Position numbers and translations under genes: made by a program. The notes beneath the pieces are model-generated. The model ran no database searches. It was not told the DNA's origin and was given only the letters and a program-made list of their open reading frames with translations. A stretch of 26,756 bases of DNA. Source: a virus. The DNA is taken from positions 1 to 26,756 of IMG/VR virus record IMGVR_UViG_3300024324_000069; one strand, given 5' to 3'. This document shows positions 1 to 6,600 of this stretch, piece after piece; position 1 is the first letter of the stretch; each line of letters begins with the position of its first letter.

Positions 1-103
1 GACATTACAGGGTAGCTATGGTCGAACAGCCAAAGCTTACATGGATTTGGGGTATTTAAACGAATCTGGTGATATTTTAAAGCGGTTCGAGGATGAAGGA
101 TAA
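1..103 (+). CDS. 3' end of an unidentified gene
   Basis: An open frame enters from the left edge (first complete codon at base 2) and stops at TAA 101-103. It gives about 33 residues ending in DILKRFEDEG. The tail is charged and soluble-looking and contains the phrase AYMDLGYL. I do not recognise the family from so short a piece. The next gene starts two bases after the stop, so it probably belongs to the same operon. Confidence 0.55.
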   Translation, partial: TLQGSYGRTAKAYMDLGYLNESGDILKRFEDEG

Positions 104-104
104 G

Positions 105-260
105 ATGAGAAAAACAATTAGATACCGCGTCGCGATGGCGTGGATTAATGTAATATTAATAGGAGATTTACTAATGGAAACATTACGTTGGGGAAAATTC
201 TATGCTATTCAGGCATGGATGTATATCGTGAACGCTTTAAACTCAGTAGTTAAGGTATAA
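105..260 (+). CDS. Small hypothetical protein, 51 aa
   Basis: This ORF starts at ATG 105, one base after the preceding TAA, and stops at TAA 258-260. GGATGAAGGA upstream supplies a purine-rich ribosome-binding region. The protein begins MRKTIRYRVAMAWINVILIG and is hydrophobic near the N-terminus, with several Trp residues. It may be membrane-associated, but no clean transmembrane helix stands out. It is tightly spaced with the genes on both sides and probably co-transcribed. No function can be assigned. It could be a chance ORF, though the tight packing argues for a real gene. Confidence 0.5.
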   Translation: MRKTIRYRVAMAWINVILIGDLLMETLRWGKFYAIQAWMYIVNALNSVVKV

Positions 261-262
261 TC

Positions 263-445
263 ATGAAATGGTTTGATAAATATGTGAAATGGGTATTGTC
301 ATTCAAAAAAATGGAAGCCTTTTCAATAGGGACACTTTTGGCCATATTGACGACAATAATGTTTTTTAATGGGGCGTCGATATTTATATTGGTCCCCACT
401 GCGTACATAACGGGATCGTTTTTGGCCGCATTTATATATGGATAA
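263..445 (+). CDS. Small membrane protein, 60 aa
   Basis: The protein starts MKWFDKYVKWVLSFKK. A basic amphipathic segment is followed by two hydrophobic stretches, roughly residues 20-37 and 40-58, separated by a short turn (NGAS). This looks like a two-helix membrane hairpin with the charged N-terminus inside. The start at 263 lies two bases after the previous stop, with AAGG about 10 nt upstream. The gene ends in tandem TAA TAA. Small two-helix phage proteins include holins and superinfection-exclusion factors, but nothing here singles out either. Confidence 0.6.
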   Translation: MKWFDKYVKWVLSFKKMEAFSIGTLLAILTTIMFFNGASIFILVPTAYITGSFLAAFIYG

Positions 446-448
446 TAA

Positions 449-679
449 ATGGAAAACATGGTAATACATAGCAAGGATTCGATCATAGTTTGGGATTCAA
501 TTTACCAACTAGATGAAACTGGTAAACCAAATATGGCTATTGAACCCCTGCACATAGAAATAGCAGCAGCAAGCGACGATTATTTGAGATCGTTAAATCA
601 AATGGAACTGATTTCATTTGCAAAGTATTTCCAGGAATACCGGGAAATATATTTTGGAGGATACCCATACAATGCTTAA
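449..679 (+). CDS. Hypothetical protein, 76 aa
   Basis: An acidic soluble protein starting MENMVIHSKDSIIVWDS. An in-frame ATG at 458 is an alternative start and neither has a strong Shine-Dalgarno. The C-terminus is aromatic-rich (YFGGYPYNA). Its last eight bases overlap the start of the next gene at 672, which suggests translational coupling. I see no recognisable domain. Confidence 0.55.
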   Translation: MENMVIHSKDSIIVWDSIYQLDETGKPNMAIEPLHIEIAAASDDYLRSLNQMELISFAKYFQEYREIYFGGYPYNA

Positions 680-974
680 TACAGAAGAAGCATATAAAAC
701 AGTAATTGATATTTTATTGACATATACGGACAATCAGAAACTTGAGCTGTTCCACTATATTGCTAAAAATCACCCAGATGCAATTGCTGATGCGGCTATT
801 GAACAAACCGTTCAAGGTACAAAGGTGGACCCTGAAATTTTGGACGCTTTAAGGAATAATAAAAAGATAAACGCAATCAAAATTTATCGTCAAAAGTCTG
901 GTTTGGGGTTAAAAGAATCCAAGGAATATATTGACGAATTGGCTATAATTTTAAAATCAAGGGGCGTCATTTAA
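672..974 (+). CDS. Ribosomal protein L7/L12 C-terminal-like phage protein, 100 aa
   Basis: ATG 672 (MLNTEEAYKTV) is preferred over upstream in-frame starts because it overlaps the previous stop in a typical coupled arrangement and GGAGG lies a few bases upstream. Residues about 66-95 contain KINAIKIYRQKSGLGLKESK. This closely matches the signature of the bacterial L7/L12 C-terminal domain, which docks elongation factors on the ribosome stalk. The N-terminal half is unrelated and helical. Phages do carry proteins with this fold. A role in host translation is inference only. The TAATG overlap ties it to the following gene. Confidence 0.7.
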   Translation: MLNTEEAYKTVIDILLTYTDNQKLELFHYIAKNHPDAIADAAIEQTVQGTKVDPEILDALRNNKKINAIKIYRQKSGLGLKESKEYIDELAIILKSRGVI

Positions 975-1291
975 TGCCAGTAATGAATAAAGGCGTATTG
1001 CCAGTACAAAAGAGAATTCAAATTGACTTGGATGGCCCGAAAGGGAATGCATTTGTGATTTTGGGAACGGCCAAATCACTAGCTAAACAGATTGGTTATT
1101 CTGATCTCCAGACCGAAGAAATTTTGGAACAGATGAGAAAAGCTGATTATGACCATCTGATGCATGTATTTCTGAAATATTTTGATGCGTATGTCGATCT
1201 TTGGACAGCCGATAAAAATTTATTGGAAAAGCTCGATAAGTGGGTCAAGGTTCCAATTGTGGACGATGATATATTGGAACATGAAAGTTAA
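974..1291 (+). CDS. Conserved phage hypothetical protein, 105 aa
   Basis: Starts MPVMNKGVLPVQ, with its ATG overlapping the preceding TAA (TAATG). The middle (IDLDGPKGNAFVILGTAK) resembles a small hypothetical protein I have seen in T4-like environmental phages, in which a DLDGPEGNAF-type phrase precedes a helical region. No catalytic motif is visible. It is the last gene before a strong intrinsic terminator, so it ends the first transcription unit in the window. Confidence 0.65.
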   Translation: MPVMNKGVLPVQKRIQIDLDGPKGNAFVILGTAKSLAKQIGYSDLQTEEILEQMRKADYDHLMHVFLKYFDAYVDLWTADKNLLEKLDKWVKVPIVDDDILEHES

Positions 1292-1294
1292 AAT

Positions 1295-1319
1295 AAAAGG
1301 CTCGAAAGGGCCTTTTTTT
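1295..1319 (+). terminator. Intrinsic terminator
   Basis: AAAGGC at 1296-1301 pairs with GCCTTT at 1310-1315, and seven T follow from 1313. It starts four bases after the stop of the 974 gene. Confidence 0.85.
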
Positions 1320-1402
1320 GTGCCTAAAATTATTTTTTGTGATACTTAACTACAAGGGAATTACATATCTTAGTACTGCATTTGCCGAAAAGGAGAAATG
1401 TT

Positions 1403-2041
1403 ATGGCTAAGAAAAAGAAAATGGTTACTGAGATAATCATAGTATTGGACCGTTCTGGTTCAATGGGTAGTATTCGTCTGGATACTATTGAAGGATTTAA
1501 TAAATTTATAGAAGATCAAAGGAAATTGGGACTTGACGGTAAAATGACGTTAGTTCAATTTGATAATCACTATCAGATAGATTATAGTGGTGTGTCAATT
1601 GATAAGGCGGAATTCTTGTCTGAAAAGACATATGAACCGCGTGGTATGACAGCATTATTTGACGCTATTGGAAAAACGATAAGCGAGACAAAATCTCGTC
1701 TTGAGAAGAATCCAGTCGATAATGTGGTATTTGTAATTATTACAGATGGTCATGAAAATGCTAGTAAAGAATTCACCCAAGAATCCGCGTTCAAGATGAT
1801 TACAGATTGTAAAGCTGATAATAATTGGGAATTTGTATTTCTAGGCGCAAACCAAGACGCCATTCAAACTGGTGGAATGGTTGGAGTCCGTACTGGAAGT
1901 TCCGCTACATTTGCTACATCGAATATCAATGTGGCTTACAGCACACTTTCAGATAATATTGGTACTTATAGGGGTACGGGTGTTTCGGGGAGTCTTGATT
2001 GGTCAATGGCTCAACGGAAAAGTCTTGTAGATACTGACTAG
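1403..2041 (+). CDS. von Willebrand factor A (vWA) domain protein, 212 aa
   Basis: The start is ATG 1403 (MAKKKKMVTEIIIVLD), with AGGAG at 1391-1395 seven bases upstream; an upstream in-frame TTG lacks one. The protein is a single vWA domain. The MIDAS metal site is visible as DRSGSMGS near residue 16, with the supporting Thr in RGMTALFDAIG and the Asp in VIITDGHENAS. vWA proteins bind partners through a divalent metal. Phage copies occur, but their partner is not evident here. Both Trp codons are UGG. It ends in TAG, converging on the minus-strand gene with a 4-bp overlap. Confidence 0.85.
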   Translation: MAKKKKMVTEIIIVLDRSGSMGSIRLDTIEGFNKFIEDQRKLGLDGKMTLVQFDNHYQIDYSGVSIDKAEFLSEKTYEPRGMTALFDAIGKTISETKSRLEKNPVDNVVFVIITDGHENASKEFTQESAFKMITDCKADNNWEFVFLGANQDAIQTGGMVGVRTGSSATFATSNINVAYSTLSDNIGTYRGTGVSGSLDWSMAQRKSLVDTD

Positions 2042-2337
2042 AACCCGTATTTATTCCATATTTTGTTGCATTCATCCATGACATCCTTTGTTAAATCGGG
2101 TGTCATGGTATTGCCGTTTTGTACGCTATATATTATAATATATACACTAATCCGGCCCATATCTTCGTCTAATTCCTTTAGAATACTCGCGGATAAATCC
2201 GTTTGATCTACATTTTTTAGATTCTGAAGTAATAATTCGAATTTTTTGACAAATTCTATTTTGTCCATTGCATTTCCTTTAGCTAAAAGTTCTTTGTCCT
2301 TTAATATCATGGCATAGTCTATCGTGTCCATATTCAT
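2038..2337 (-). CDS. Minus-strand hypothetical protein, 99 aa
   Basis: This is the only credible minus-strand gene in the window. It starts MNMDTIDYAMILKDKE and is acidic and helical, with no motif I recognise. A strong promoter lies directly upstream on the minus strand (-35 at 2371-2366, -10 at 2348-2343). The ATG begins five bases after the -10 box, so the transcript would start at or beside the start codon, and no Shine-Dalgarno can fit. It converges on the vWA gene. Isolated orientation plus a private promoter suggests a moron-like accessory gene. Confidence 0.75.
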   Translation of the reverse strand: MNMDTIDYAMILKDKELLAKGNAMDKIEFVKKFELLLQNLKNVDQTDLSASILKELDEDMGRISVYIIIYSVQNGNTMTPDLTKDVMDECNKIWNKYGF

Positions 2338-2342
2338 AGGTC

Positions 2343-2371
2343 AATATACAAGATTATTTTCACGATGTCAA
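2343..2371 (-). promoter_or_regulatory. sigma70-like promoter, minus strand
   Basis: Read on the minus strand, TTGACA (2371-2366) and TATATT (2348-2343) are separated by exactly 17 nt. The flanking AGC before TTGACA and AATCTTG before the -10 box match the copy at 10948. The ATG at 2337 follows after 5 nt, the same distance as in the three + strand copies. Confidence 0.8.
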
Positions 2372-2395
2372 GCTTTTTTTGCGTAAAATTTAAAA

Positions 2396-2412
2396 TTTGA
2401 TATTTATATGTG
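2396..2412 (+). promoter_or_regulatory. Candidate late promoter motif
   Basis: TTTGATATTTATATGTG lies about 34 nt before the start of the neck-protein gene at 2446. The core GATATTTATATGT recurs at 11901 and 15741 ahead of other structural genes, with a variant at 7438. No consistent -35 box accompanies it, as expected of a phage-specific sigma factor such as T4 gp55. Confidence 0.55.
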
Positions 2413-2445
2413 TAATACATAGAATTCAATATTAGGAGAAAATAA

Positions 2446-3624
2446 ATGACTGATTTAGCTCAAATTCCAATTTGACCTGGTAGTGGATCGGCGGTAAGTG
2501 GTAGTACTCCATATGGATTCTATGACACCGACGCTACATTCCAATCAGAGGCACCCAAATTCGCGAATTGATCAGCTACAACATTGGGGTATCCTATTGT
2601 AGAAGTTGAAATGCAAGACATAAATTTTTATGCGGCATTTGAAGATGCTGTAAATGAATATTCATCACATGTAAATCAAATCAATATTAGAGACAACCTA
2701 TTACATATGCAGGGTCAACCCACATCTTCAAATCTTAGTCAACAGGTAGTAACACCAACATTAGCTAGAACTGTTTTTATGTCACAACAGTATGGTTCTG
2801 AAACTGGGGCTGGTGGATTTGTAGATTGGAAAATGGGACATATTACAGCTAATAGTAGTTCCAATGAATATGACTTGAATGCATTATTTGCAGACGTATC
2901 CGAAAGTGGAGCGGCCATTGAAGTTAAAAGGGTATTCCACGATGGTTCTCCAGCCATATCAAGATATTTTGATCCGTATGCAGGAACTGGTGCTGGTTCA
3001 TACAATATGATGGATAACTTTGGTTGGGGCAATATGACACCCGCCGTACAATTTATGATGATGCCTATATACGCTGATTTACTTAGAATACAAGCGATTG
3101 AGTTCAACGATCAAATCAGAAAAAGTGCGTATCATTTTGAAATCCGAAATAACAAATTGAAATTATTTCCAATACCAACGACATCATTCGCGGTGTGGTT
3201 TGAATATATAATTGTAAGTGAACGTGATAATTCACTTGTAGCTCATTATAGTGGTTCCACATCAGGTAAGATAGCGGATTATTCCAATATTCCGTATAAC
3301 AATATGACATATACAGCAATCAATTCAGTTGGTAAACAATGGATACGCAAGTATGCCTTAGCTAATGCTAGGGAAACATTGGGTGATATCAGAAGCAAAT
3401 TCGGGTCAATTCCAATCCCAGATTCAGAAGTACAGTTGGATGGTGAAACCATGCGTGCAGAGGCAATTGCCGAAAAAGAACGGCTGGTTACTGAATTGAG
3501 GGAAACATTGGAAGCTATCAGTAGAAAAGCACTGGTCGAAGCCGACAAGGAAGAATCAGAGAATTTACAGGAAAAATTGAATAAAATACCAGTTCAGATT
3601 TACATTGGACTTTTGGGAGGATAA
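2446..3624 (+). CDS. Virion structural protein, probable neck protein (2 UGA-Trp codons), 392 aa
   Basis: The start is ATG 2446 (MTDLAQIPI-W-PGSG), with AGGAG 7 nt upstream. In-frame UGA codons at 2473 and 2569 (residues 10 and 42) must be read through. Under the standard code the protein would lose its N-terminus and its ribosome-binding site. Phrases such as PYGFYDTDATFQSEA, LGYPIVEVEMQD and a C-terminal KYALANARETLGDIRSKFG match a structural protein of T4-like environmental phages usually placed in the neck or head-completion region. The C-terminal 70 residues are strongly helical. The neck assignment is from memory of the family and its position; the structural role is firmer. Confidence 0.75.
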
Positions 3625-3625
3625 T

Positions 3626-3802
3626 ATGAAAAAATCAGAACTGCGTGAAATAATTAAAGAAGAAATTTTAAAGGAAGCCAAAAATGAAGCCAAAATGGTA
3701 ATAACTGGTAGAACTATTAACGTCAGTTATGATGACGTCGATGAATTTGCTAAATTTCTTGACAAATATAAAATCAAATACTCATTTCCAGCGAAGGGAT
3801 AA
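3626..3802 (+). CDS. MKKSELR-type small protein 1, 58 aa
   Basis: ATG 3626 follows the neck-gene stop by one base, with GGGAGGAT ideally placed upstream. It is the first of five genes whose products start MKKSELR. Here the segment reads MKKSELREIIKEEILKEAKN, a charged amphipathic helix containing LKE followed by A. The rest (MVITGRTINVSYDDVDEF...) is a small alpha/beta-looking domain. The set recalls the capsid-targeting sequences of T4 internal proteins, which are cleaved after (L/I)xE. That comparison is inference. Confidence 0.75.
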   Translation: MKKSELREIIKEEILKEAKNEAKMVITGRTINVSYDDVDEFAKFLDKYKIKYSFPAKG

Positions 3803-3806
3803 CACA

Positions 3807-4229
3807 ATGAAAAAATCAGAATTAAGACAAATGATAAGGGAAGAAATTCAGGCATTGGATGAAACCGTAGTTAAATTGGCCGATGACAAATATAATATCA
3901 AAAAAGTTGAATTTAAATTTTTGGATAAAATTTCCAAAAGGGGGTGGGAAGGAATTATTTTCCTTGGAGCCGGCGGTGAATTAAACGATTGGGTTAAGGG
4001 TATTAATGATCTATGGAATAAAGAAAAACTTGGAAGTGGTTTAATAGAGGACAAAATGCAGGGATTGTATTTCGTCAAAACTACAGGTGGCCGGATGGAT
4101 TTGGTAATGATATTTAAAACCAAAAGTAAATTGGATATTGGAAAATTGGCAATGTGGAGACTAGCTTTCGGTGACGCATCGTGGCTATCTGATTATGTTG
4201 TTAATTATAAATCTCATCATGAGGATTAA
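3807..4229 (+). CDS. MKKSELR-type small protein 2, 140 aa
   Basis: The start is ATG 3807, preceded by GAAGGGAT. It begins MKKSELRQMIREEIQALDET, with LDE before T as a possible processing site. The body (residues 20-140) has five UGG-encoded Trp and looks like a compact mixed fold: WEGIIFLGAGGELNDW, then KTTGGRMDLVMIF. No known domain is recognised. Since bodies differ among the family while the N-terminal segment stays constant, the N-terminus is more likely a targeting tag than part of a shared fold. Confidence 0.75.
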   Translation: MKKSELRQMIREEIQALDETVVKLADDKYNIKKVEFKFLDKISKRGWEGIIFLGAGGELNDWVKGINDLWNKEKLGSGLIEDKMQGLYFVKTTGGRMDLVMIFKTKSKLDIGKLAMWRLAFGDASWLSDYVVNYKSHHED

Positions 4230-4232
4230 AAA

Positions 4233-4496
4233 ATGAAAAAATCAGAATTAAGACAAATCATACGAGAAGAAATCCAGAAATTGAATGAAGCCAGTTATGT
4301 GGCATTGAAATCATTGGGTAAGGATATGGCTATCGATTCATATGAAGCTACCATATTTAATTCGAAAAGCTCTAAATCAAAGGGATTTGAATATGGAACG
4401 CCAAAATGGTTTGCCGCTTATAAAAAAATGAGTAAAGAAGATAAGAAAATGGTTGACGGAATAGCTGATGATTGGATGGGAAGGAAAGCTCATTAA
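4233..4496 (+). CDS. MKKSELR-type small protein 3, 87 aa
   Basis: ATG 4233 follows the previous stop by three bases, with GAGGAT upstream. It begins MKKSELRQIIREEIQKLNEA; LNE before A fits the proposed processing pattern. The first 20 bases are identical to those of the 3807 gene, indicating duplication. The C-terminal body is Lys- and Ser-rich and ends in DDWMGRKAH. Function unknown. Confidence 0.7.
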   Translation: MKKSELRQIIREEIQKLNEASYVALKSLGKDMAIDSYEATIFNSKSSKSKGFEYGTPKWFAAYKKMSKEDKKMVDGIADDWMGRKAH

Positions 4497-5384
4497 ATGA
4501 CAGGTAGATTTATGAATGATAATCAGAGAGAATGTCCAGAATGCGGAAAAATTTTAACATATTCTTCCGCGAAGGATATGAGATATATTGATAAACAAGG
4601 CCGATTGTGTCATTCTTGTGCCGGCAAAAAAAATGACAATAAAAGGAATAAATGGAATTTGCATAAAATTGATGGAGAGTGGAAACGAAATTGCCCCGAA
4701 TGCAATAAGTCTATGATTTATGCGTCAAAAAATAGTTTAACTAAGGCCGTTAGAACTGATTCAATGTGTGGAAGCTGTAGTCTCAAGGGTGATCGTTCTA
4801 GTTTTTTTGGAAAGTCGGGATCGAAAAATGGTATGTATGGTAAAAATTTGCATGATATTTGAATAAATAAATATGGTAAGCAAAAGGCCGATATTATGTG
4901 AAAAGGGCGATATGAAAATAATGCTAAAAAAGGCAAAGAATCACATTTTTACGGAATTGCCGGGAAATCACACCCAATGTTTGGCAAATCAAATTACTAT
5001 TTTTGGTATGGAAAATATGGAAAAGATAAGGCGGACAAATTGCAATATGAATGGAAAAATTCTATTAGTGCTGGAGTAATAAATTATTTATACGATGGGG
5101 ATATTGCAAAACGTGAAAAATATCTTGATAATTTGCCCAAAAAAGATAAATATTATTATGAAGTTAGAAAATTGAGTGAACGACAACCATTATATTTATT
5201 GGAAAATTGTGAAAATCGTGGGAAATTTGAATATCATTTAGATCATATAATTCCAATAATATATGGATTTAATAATAATATCCCTTCACATGAAATGGCG
5301 AGCATATCCAATTTGCAATTTATTCCATGGAAAGACAATTTGCATAAAAGCTCTACATATAAGGAGACTAATTTTGAGCGGTAG
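4497..5384 (+). CDS. HNH homing-type endonuclease with zinc ribbons and NUMOD3-like repeat (2 UGA-Trp codons), 295 aa
   Basis: Starts MTGRFMNDNQRECPECGK at the base after the preceding stop. Two CPEC...CxxC zinc-ribbon-like units cover about residues 12-100, followed by a NUMOD3-like patch (SSFFGKSGSKNGMYGK). UGA codons at 4860 and 4899 (residues 122 and 135) are read as Trp. Under the standard code the zinc fingers and nuclease would be separate fragments. The C-terminal HNH module is clear: YHLDHIIPI, later SNLQFIPWKDN. The family cuts DNA and promotes its own spread. It interrupts a structural operon and overlaps the next gene by 11 bp, and a 13-bp repeat flanks it (see findings). Confidence 0.85.
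4503..4515 (+). repeat. 13-bp direct repeat, left copy, at the HNH gene start
   Basis: GGTAGATTTATGA occurs here and again at 5380-5392, at matching positions near the start of two consecutive genes in the same reading phase (GRFM in both proteins). The two copies bracket almost the whole HNH gene. Confidence 0.75.
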
Positions 5385-5859
5385 ATTTATGACGGGTCGA
5401 GATTTAAAGCTCTTCGATCGAATCAATAAGGAAGTGATAGGAGATTTAGGATCAGGAAAACCTGGTTGGATAAATCAGACCGCCATATTATACAAAATTT
5501 CAGCCAAAGATACCGCAGTAGATATGTATGGGGAATCTTCAGACGGCAAGACATATAAGGTAGGAATTGAATTTGCATGTTTAATTAACCACGATGATTT
5601 CGACTGGAGCTCGGAAGCATTCGGACCTGATGAAAATCAAAATGCTACATTTCACATATTACGAGACGCGATGATACAAGCGGCAATTGTACCACAAGTG
5701 GGTGATATATTTGAATGGAATTACGCCTATTTTGAGATTAACGGCATCAATGAAAATCAGTTAATATATGGAAAATATGATAATAACTGGTCGGCATCAT
5801 ATATATGTCACAGGATAAGAAAATCCAACCTAAATATAGAAAGGGTGAGATCACAATAA
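5374..5859 (+). CDS. Conserved T4-like virion/neck-region protein, TTG start, 161 aa
   Basis: The frame has no good ATG. TTG 5374 is chosen because AAGGAG (5361-5366) lies seven bases upstream, and because the protein then begins (M)SGRFMTGRDLKLFDRIN, as I remember its homologues in T4-like environmental phages. The conserved order YGESSDGKTY, EAFGPDENQNATFHILRD, VGDIFEWNYAYFEINGINEN and SLNIERVR is typical of that family. The family is structural and lies near the neck/tail-completion genes; the exact role is unknown to me. All Trp are UGG. The start overlaps the HNH gene by 11 bp. Confidence 0.75.
   Translation: MSGRFMTGRDLKLFDRINKEVIGDLGSGKPGWINQTAILYKISAKDTAVDMYGESSDGKTYKVGIEFACLINHDDFDWSSEAFGPDENQNATFHILRDAMIQAAIVPQVGDIFEWNYAYFEINGINENQLIYGKYDNNWSASYICHRIRKSNLNIERVRSQ
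5380..5392 (+). repeat. 13-bp direct repeat, right copy, at the structural gene start
   Basis: Second copy of GGTAGATTTATGA. It encodes GRFM just after the TTG start of the 5374 gene. See the left copy at 4503. Confidence 0.75.
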
Positions 5860-5905
5860 TGAAAAAATCAGAACTACGACAAATGATTATGGAAGAACTA
5901 TTAAA
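5855..5905 (+). repeat. 51-bp direct repeat, copy 1
   Basis: Bases 5855-5905 are identical to 6360-6410. They cover four bases before the ATG plus the first 47 coding bases of two MKKSELR genes. Such identity in a coding repeat points to recent duplication or recombination at this segment. Confidence 0.85.
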
Positions 5906-6347
5906 TGAAGCGGCGACACCACAATCAATTTACTCCGATATGGATTCATTGACAAGTGACATAGTTAAAACCATTAGGAAACTTAAAAAGCTTGATAAAG
6001 AATATCAAATTGCGGCTGAAAATGAATTTAAAGATATATACGATAAAATAGAAAAGGCGTGTAAAAAATTGTACCCTACAGCACGTGTTCATAGGTTAAA
6101 AAATAATTCCGTATCTATAAGTTGGAAAGCTGACGAATACAGGGAAATGTTTATATGGAAAACTAAAAATGCAGGACCACATCCAAAAAATGGGGTGGAA
6201 AATGAAATCAACACTCCAGATTCAATAAAAGTGTCTTCAGATAAGTATGGATTTACAGTTAGTATTACTCAAAAATTTAAGAATGGCGTTTTATCCACAA
6301 AACCTACCAATAGTTTCTATACTAGAATAAATGCCGCAACTCGTTAA
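5859..6347 (+). CDS. MKKSELR-type small protein 4, 162 aa
   Basis: ATG 5859 overlaps the previous TAA (TAATG), and GGGTGAGAT lies upstream. The tag reads MKKSELRQMIMEELLNEA, with LNE before A at residues 15-17. The body is basic: a helical section (SDIVKTIRKLKKLDKEYQ...) followed by a beta-looking C-terminal half (ARVHRLKNNSVSISWKAD, then YGFTVSITQKFKNG). It looks like a small alpha/beta domain of unknown family. Basic character would suit a DNA-contacting cargo protein, but this is speculation. Confidence 0.75.
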   Translation: MKKSELRQMIMEELLNEAATPQSIYSDMDSLTSDIVKTIRKLKKLDKEYQIAAENEFKDIYDKIEKACKKLYPTARVHRLKNNSVSISWKADEYREMFIWKTKNAGPHPKNGVENEINTPDSIKVSSDKYGFTVSITQKFKNGVLSTKPTNSFYTRINAATR

Positions 6348-6359
6348 AACAAAGGATTA

Positions 6360-6410
6360 AATAATGAAAAAATCAGAACTACGACAAATGATTATGGAAG
6401 AACTATTAAA
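6360..6410 (+). repeat. 51-bp direct repeat, copy 2
   Basis: Identical to 5855-5905; it spans the start of the 6364 gene. The two copies are 505 bp apart, so recombination between them would delete or duplicate exactly one cargo gene. Confidence 0.85.
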
Positions 6411-6591
6411 AATCAATGAAGTATCCCGCGATAAACCGGAATATGTCAAACATATAAATGTGGGTCCCAATAAACTCAATGTAATATTGTATAATGATAG
6501 AATAAAAGTAACTAGATTAGTTAGTGGTGATGATTTTATTATGATTGATGAATTGCCCGCATTAATGAAAGTTCTACAGAAAATAAAATAG
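6364..6591 (+). CDS. MKKSELR-type small protein 5, 75 aa
   Basis: ATG 6364 with AAAGGAT upstream. It begins MKKSELRQMIMEELLKINEV; INE before V at residues 17-19 is the candidate processing site. The remaining 55 residues (HINVGPNKLNVILYNDRIKV...) look like a small beta-rich domain. It ends in TAG and is followed after nine bases by the sheath-stabiliser-like gene. Its DNA start is identical to that of the 5859 gene although the bodies are unrelated. Confidence 0.75.
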   Translation: MKKSELRQMIMEELLKINEVSRDKPEYVKHINVGPNKLNVILYNDRIKVTRLVSGDDFIMIDELPALMKVLQKIK

Positions 6592-6600
6592 GAATAAAAC

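Noticed and set aside
1346-1371. TTAACT...TATCTT as a fifth copy of the sigma70-like promoter before the vWA gene
   Set aside because: The spacing is only 14 nt and the ATG is far downstream, so it does not share the fixed geometry of the four convincing copies.
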